This document shows positions 5,524 to 7,197 of a DNA stretch of 7,197 nt, piece after piece; the stretch's first letter is position 1; each line of letters opens with the position of its first letter. The translations under genes and the position numbers were made by a program. The DNA comes from an uncultured Prevotella sp. GTDB lineage: Bacteria; Bacteroidota; Bacteroidia; Bacteroidales; Bacteroidaceae. The stretch covers positions 1-7,197 of the forward strand of contig CAKPWR010000090.1 in the NCBI GenBank assembly GCA_934196725.1, read 5' to 3'. The notes beneath the pieces were generated by a model. That model saw only the letters and a program-made list of their open reading frames with translations. It was not told the origin of the DNA and did not search any database.

Positions 5524-6999
5524 ATGAAATACAGAAACATTCTATATAGCTCCCTGGCGGGTCTCCTCCTTTTCGCTTCATGTACCCAGACGCATGAGAA
5601 CGCAGAGCAGGTAAGTAATCTGCCCAACATGTATCCCGACTATGCCGATGTAACCATTCCGGTCAACATCGCACCACTCAACTTCGAGATACGCGACAAG
5701 CATCTTACCAACATCGAGACCATCCTCACCATTGAAGGAGCAGATGCCAATGATGCAGCCAACACATTGACAGCAACCAGCAACAGCCAGAACCTGAAGT
5801 TTGACATGAAAGACTGGAAAGCCTTTCTCCAGAAGGCTGTAAACAAGAACATCAAGGTACAGATCTATTCCAAGAGTGATGAAGGAGACTGGACCGCATT
5901 CAAGCCTTTCACCTGGCAGGTAGTAAGCGACAGTATCGACTCATACCTCACCTACCGACTCATAGAGCCCGATTACGAGGTATGGAACAAAATCCAGATT
6001 AAACAGCGCTGCATCGAGAACTGGGAGGAGAAGATACTCGCAGACCACAATCTGCAGGAGAACCGCTGCATGAATTGTCATGCCTTCGGCAATCAGAACC
6101 CGAACCTCAGCATGCTATACGTAAGAGGAGAAGGCGGTGGAGCCATTCTCAACCGCAATGGCAAGTTGCGCAAGCTGAACCTGAAGAACGACAACCTGAT
6201 TTCTTCAAGTGTATATTACGGTTTCTGTCCATCGGGCAAATACGTAACGTTCTCTACCAATATCATCATTCCTGCCTTCCATGCCGATCCCGACAAACGT
6301 CTGGAAGTATATGATTCGAAGAGCGATGTCTATGTTGCCGACCTCGACAACAACACCATCATCTCATCGCCACTGACGAGCGACAGCACGAAGTTGGAGA
6401 CTTTCCCGACCTTCTCCCCTAATGGTGCCTATATATATTATTGTGTAGCCGACCGGAAAGGTCTGAATACGAAGAACCTCAAGGGACTGAAATATTCCCT
6501 GGTACGCATTCCTTTCAATGAAGAAAACGGCAGATTTGGCGAAAAGGTAGATACCCTCTATTCTGCCCGTTCCGTTTGCCATCCTAAGATAAGTCCCGAT
6601 GGCAGATACTGCCTCTTCACCGTAGCCGATTACGGCACCTTCCCTATCTGGCATCCAGAAGCAGATCTATGCATGTTGGACCTGCAGACGGGTAAGATAG
6701 ACAGCCTCAGCGTAGTGAACAGCAACAAGAGCGATACCTATCACAGCTGGTCGCATACCGGCAGATGGTTTGTCTTTGCCAGCAAGCGCGATGACGGACT
6801 TTACGGCAAGCCTTACTTCTGCTATGTAGACCGCCAGGGCAAGGCCCATAAGCCTTTCGTCCTTCCGCAGAGAGAACCGACGTTCTACGATGATTGCCTG
6901 AAGAGTTTCAACATACCGGAGTTGAGCCACGGCCCCGTTCCATTCGATGCCATCGATGTAGAGAATGTGATGAAGCAAGAAGCAGAAAAGTTCAAATAA
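5524..6999 (+). CDS. Lipoprotein with CxxCH motif and PD40/TolB-type propeller repeats
   Basis: The 491-residue product begins with a lipoprotein signal peptide: charged MKYR, a hydrophobic run to residue 18, and lipobox FASC with C20 as the lipidated cysteine. It should be anchored in the envelope facing the periplasm or surface. Residues 40-145 look like a beta-rich domain (DVTIPVNIAPLNFEI at 42-56). C182-M-N-C185-H186 is a CxxCH motif of the kind that attaches heme c, followed by a glycine-rich RGEGGG (201-206). Then come PD40-like strands: CPSGKYVTFSTN (235-246), FPTFSPNGAYIYY (294-306), PKISPDGRYCLFT (354-366) and SWSHTGRWFVFAS (408-420), consistent with a beta-propeller. The family is found in Bacteroidota and, as I recall, is sometimes labelled TolB-like or cytochrome c-related; no role is established. 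It is cotranscribed with the membrane protein upstream and ends at a strong terminator. Heme binding is inference: the motif could instead form a disulfide or bind metal. Confidence 0.83.
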   Translation: MKYRNILYSSLAGLLLFASCTQTHENAEQVSNLPNMYPDYADVTIPVNIAPLNFEIRDKHLTNIETILTIEGADANDAANTLTATSNSQNLKFDMKDWKAFLQKAVNKNIKVQIYSKSDEGDWTAFKPFTWQVVSDSIDSYLTYRLIEPDYEVWNKIQIKQRCIENWEEKILADHNLQENRCMNCHAFGNQNPNLSMLYVRGEGGGAILNRNGKLRKLNLKNDNLISSSVYYGFCPSGKYVTFSTNIIIPAFHADPDKRLEVYDSKSDVYVADLDNNTIISSPLTSDSTKLETFPTFSPNGAYIYYCVADRKGLNTKNLKGLKYSLVRIPFNEENGRFGEKVDTLYSARSVCHPKISPDGRYCLFTVADYGTFPIWHPEADLCMLDLQTGKIDSLSVVNSNKSDTYHSWSHTGRWFVFASKRDDGLYGKPYFCYVDRQGKAHKPFVLPQREPTFYDDCLKSFNIPELSHGPVPFDAIDVENVMKQEAEKFK

Positions 7000-7008
7000 G
7001 AAAAAATA

Positions 7009-7046
7009 AAAACGCTCCTGTTACCATATTGCAACAGGAGCGTTTT
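7009..7046. terminator. Bidirectional intrinsic terminator
   Basis: A perfect 14-bp stem (AAAACGCTCCTGTT at 7009-7022 with its complement at 7033-7046) encloses a 10-nt loop. Reading rightward it ends the PD40 operon 9 bp after the stop codon, with only four T residues. Reading leftward the stem is followed by a longer T-rich tail (complement of 7001-7008), which is the better terminator tail and implies a convergent transcript from the right. Confidence 0.9.
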
Positions 7047-7062
7047 CTATAAATATACATTT

Positions 7063-7116
7063 GAATTCTTCACTCTTCGTTCTTCACTCTTCACTTCCTT
7101 GTTCTTCACTCTTCAC
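7063..7116 (-). repeat. Heptamer repeat tract, inverted copy
   Basis: Read on the minus strand from 7116, the order is GTGAAGA, GTGAAGA, then the 8-bp ACAAGGAA, then GTGAAGA, GTGAAGA, ACGAAGA, GTGAAGA, ending in ATTC (GAATTC at 7063-7068). It uses the same units and the same ends as the tract at 1366-1403 but is longer and has a different unit order. It begins immediately after a TAA codon of a leftward reading frame (7117-7119), just as the other copy begins at the proA stop. Confidence 0.8.
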
Positions 7117-7197
7117 TTAATGGTTCTTCTCAAATTTTGGTACATTTATGTATCTAAGTTTGAGGAGACCTTTATCTGCAAAAGAGAAATTGAGGCT
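7117..7197 (-). CDS. Probable C-terminal end of a leftward gene (partial)
   Basis: The minus strand is open from the window edge for 26 codons to a TAA at 7119-7117. The peptide ends LKLRYINVPKFEKNH, which looks like an ordinary soluble protein tail, but the family is not recognisable. Support comes from the surroundings: the hairpin at 7009-7046 has its best T-tail on this strand, and the heptamer repeat begins directly after the TAA as it does at the proA stop. The other two minus-strand frames contain stops here. Two plus-strand frames are also open over this short stretch, so the call is tentative. Confidence 0.4.
   Translation of the reverse strand, partial: SLNFSFADKGLLKLRYINVPKFEKNH

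Noticed and set aside
7120..7197. Plus-strand start of a new gene (ATG at 7120) or -7-like box TAAGTTTG at 7155-7162
   Set aside because: The ATG would sit right after the repeat with no promoter in front, the box lacks a properly spaced -33 element, and the leftward frame is better supported by the terminator tail.

Overview
The window looks chromosomal and comes from a member of the Bacteroidota, most likely the Prevotellaceae (Prevotella/Segatella type). The evidence is the repeated Bacteroidota -7 promoter box (TAnnTTTG) before several genes, A-rich leaders mostly without Shine-Dalgarno sequence, an N-succinylornithine-type carbamoyltransferase (argF'), and a Bacteroidales-style membrane protein plus PD40 lipoprotein pair. 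The species is inferred; no rRNA or other marker gene is present.

Left part (1-2539): proA (proline biosynthesis) followed by argF' (arginine biosynthesis), two routes that both draw on glutamate. From memory, Bacteroides carries proB-proA-argF' in this order; proB is not visible here. The 201-bp gap between the two genes is made almost entirely of short repeats: heptamers that begin at the proA stop codon, three 11-bp units, a 34-bp near-perfect palindrome, and two further direct repeats running up to the argF' start codon.

Middle (2540-3737): a stand-alone 339-residue protein of the Rid/chorismatase (FkbO/Hyg5-like) superfamily. It has its own -7 promoter box and a strong intrinsic terminator. 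A 19-bp inverted repeat (18/19) flanks the promoter box, and its right arm covers the start codon. This could be a translation-blocking hairpin in read-through mRNA or a small invertible promoter.

Right part (3738-7046): a two-gene operon with its own promoter and terminator. It encodes a polytopic inner-membrane protein with a large helical C-terminal domain (DUF6057-like) and, 39 bp downstream, a lipoprotein with a CxxCH motif and PD40/TolB-type beta-propeller repeats. The pairing suggests one envelope-associated system of unknown function, and it is the best candidate here for an undescribed system.

The right edge (7117-7197) probably holds the last 26 codons of a leftward gene. That gene would share the bidirectional terminator at 7009-7046, and its stop codon also abuts a heptamer-repeat tract, an inverted copy of the one after proA. 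Apart from the argF' leader and the repeat-bearing right edge, the intergenic stretches are short.
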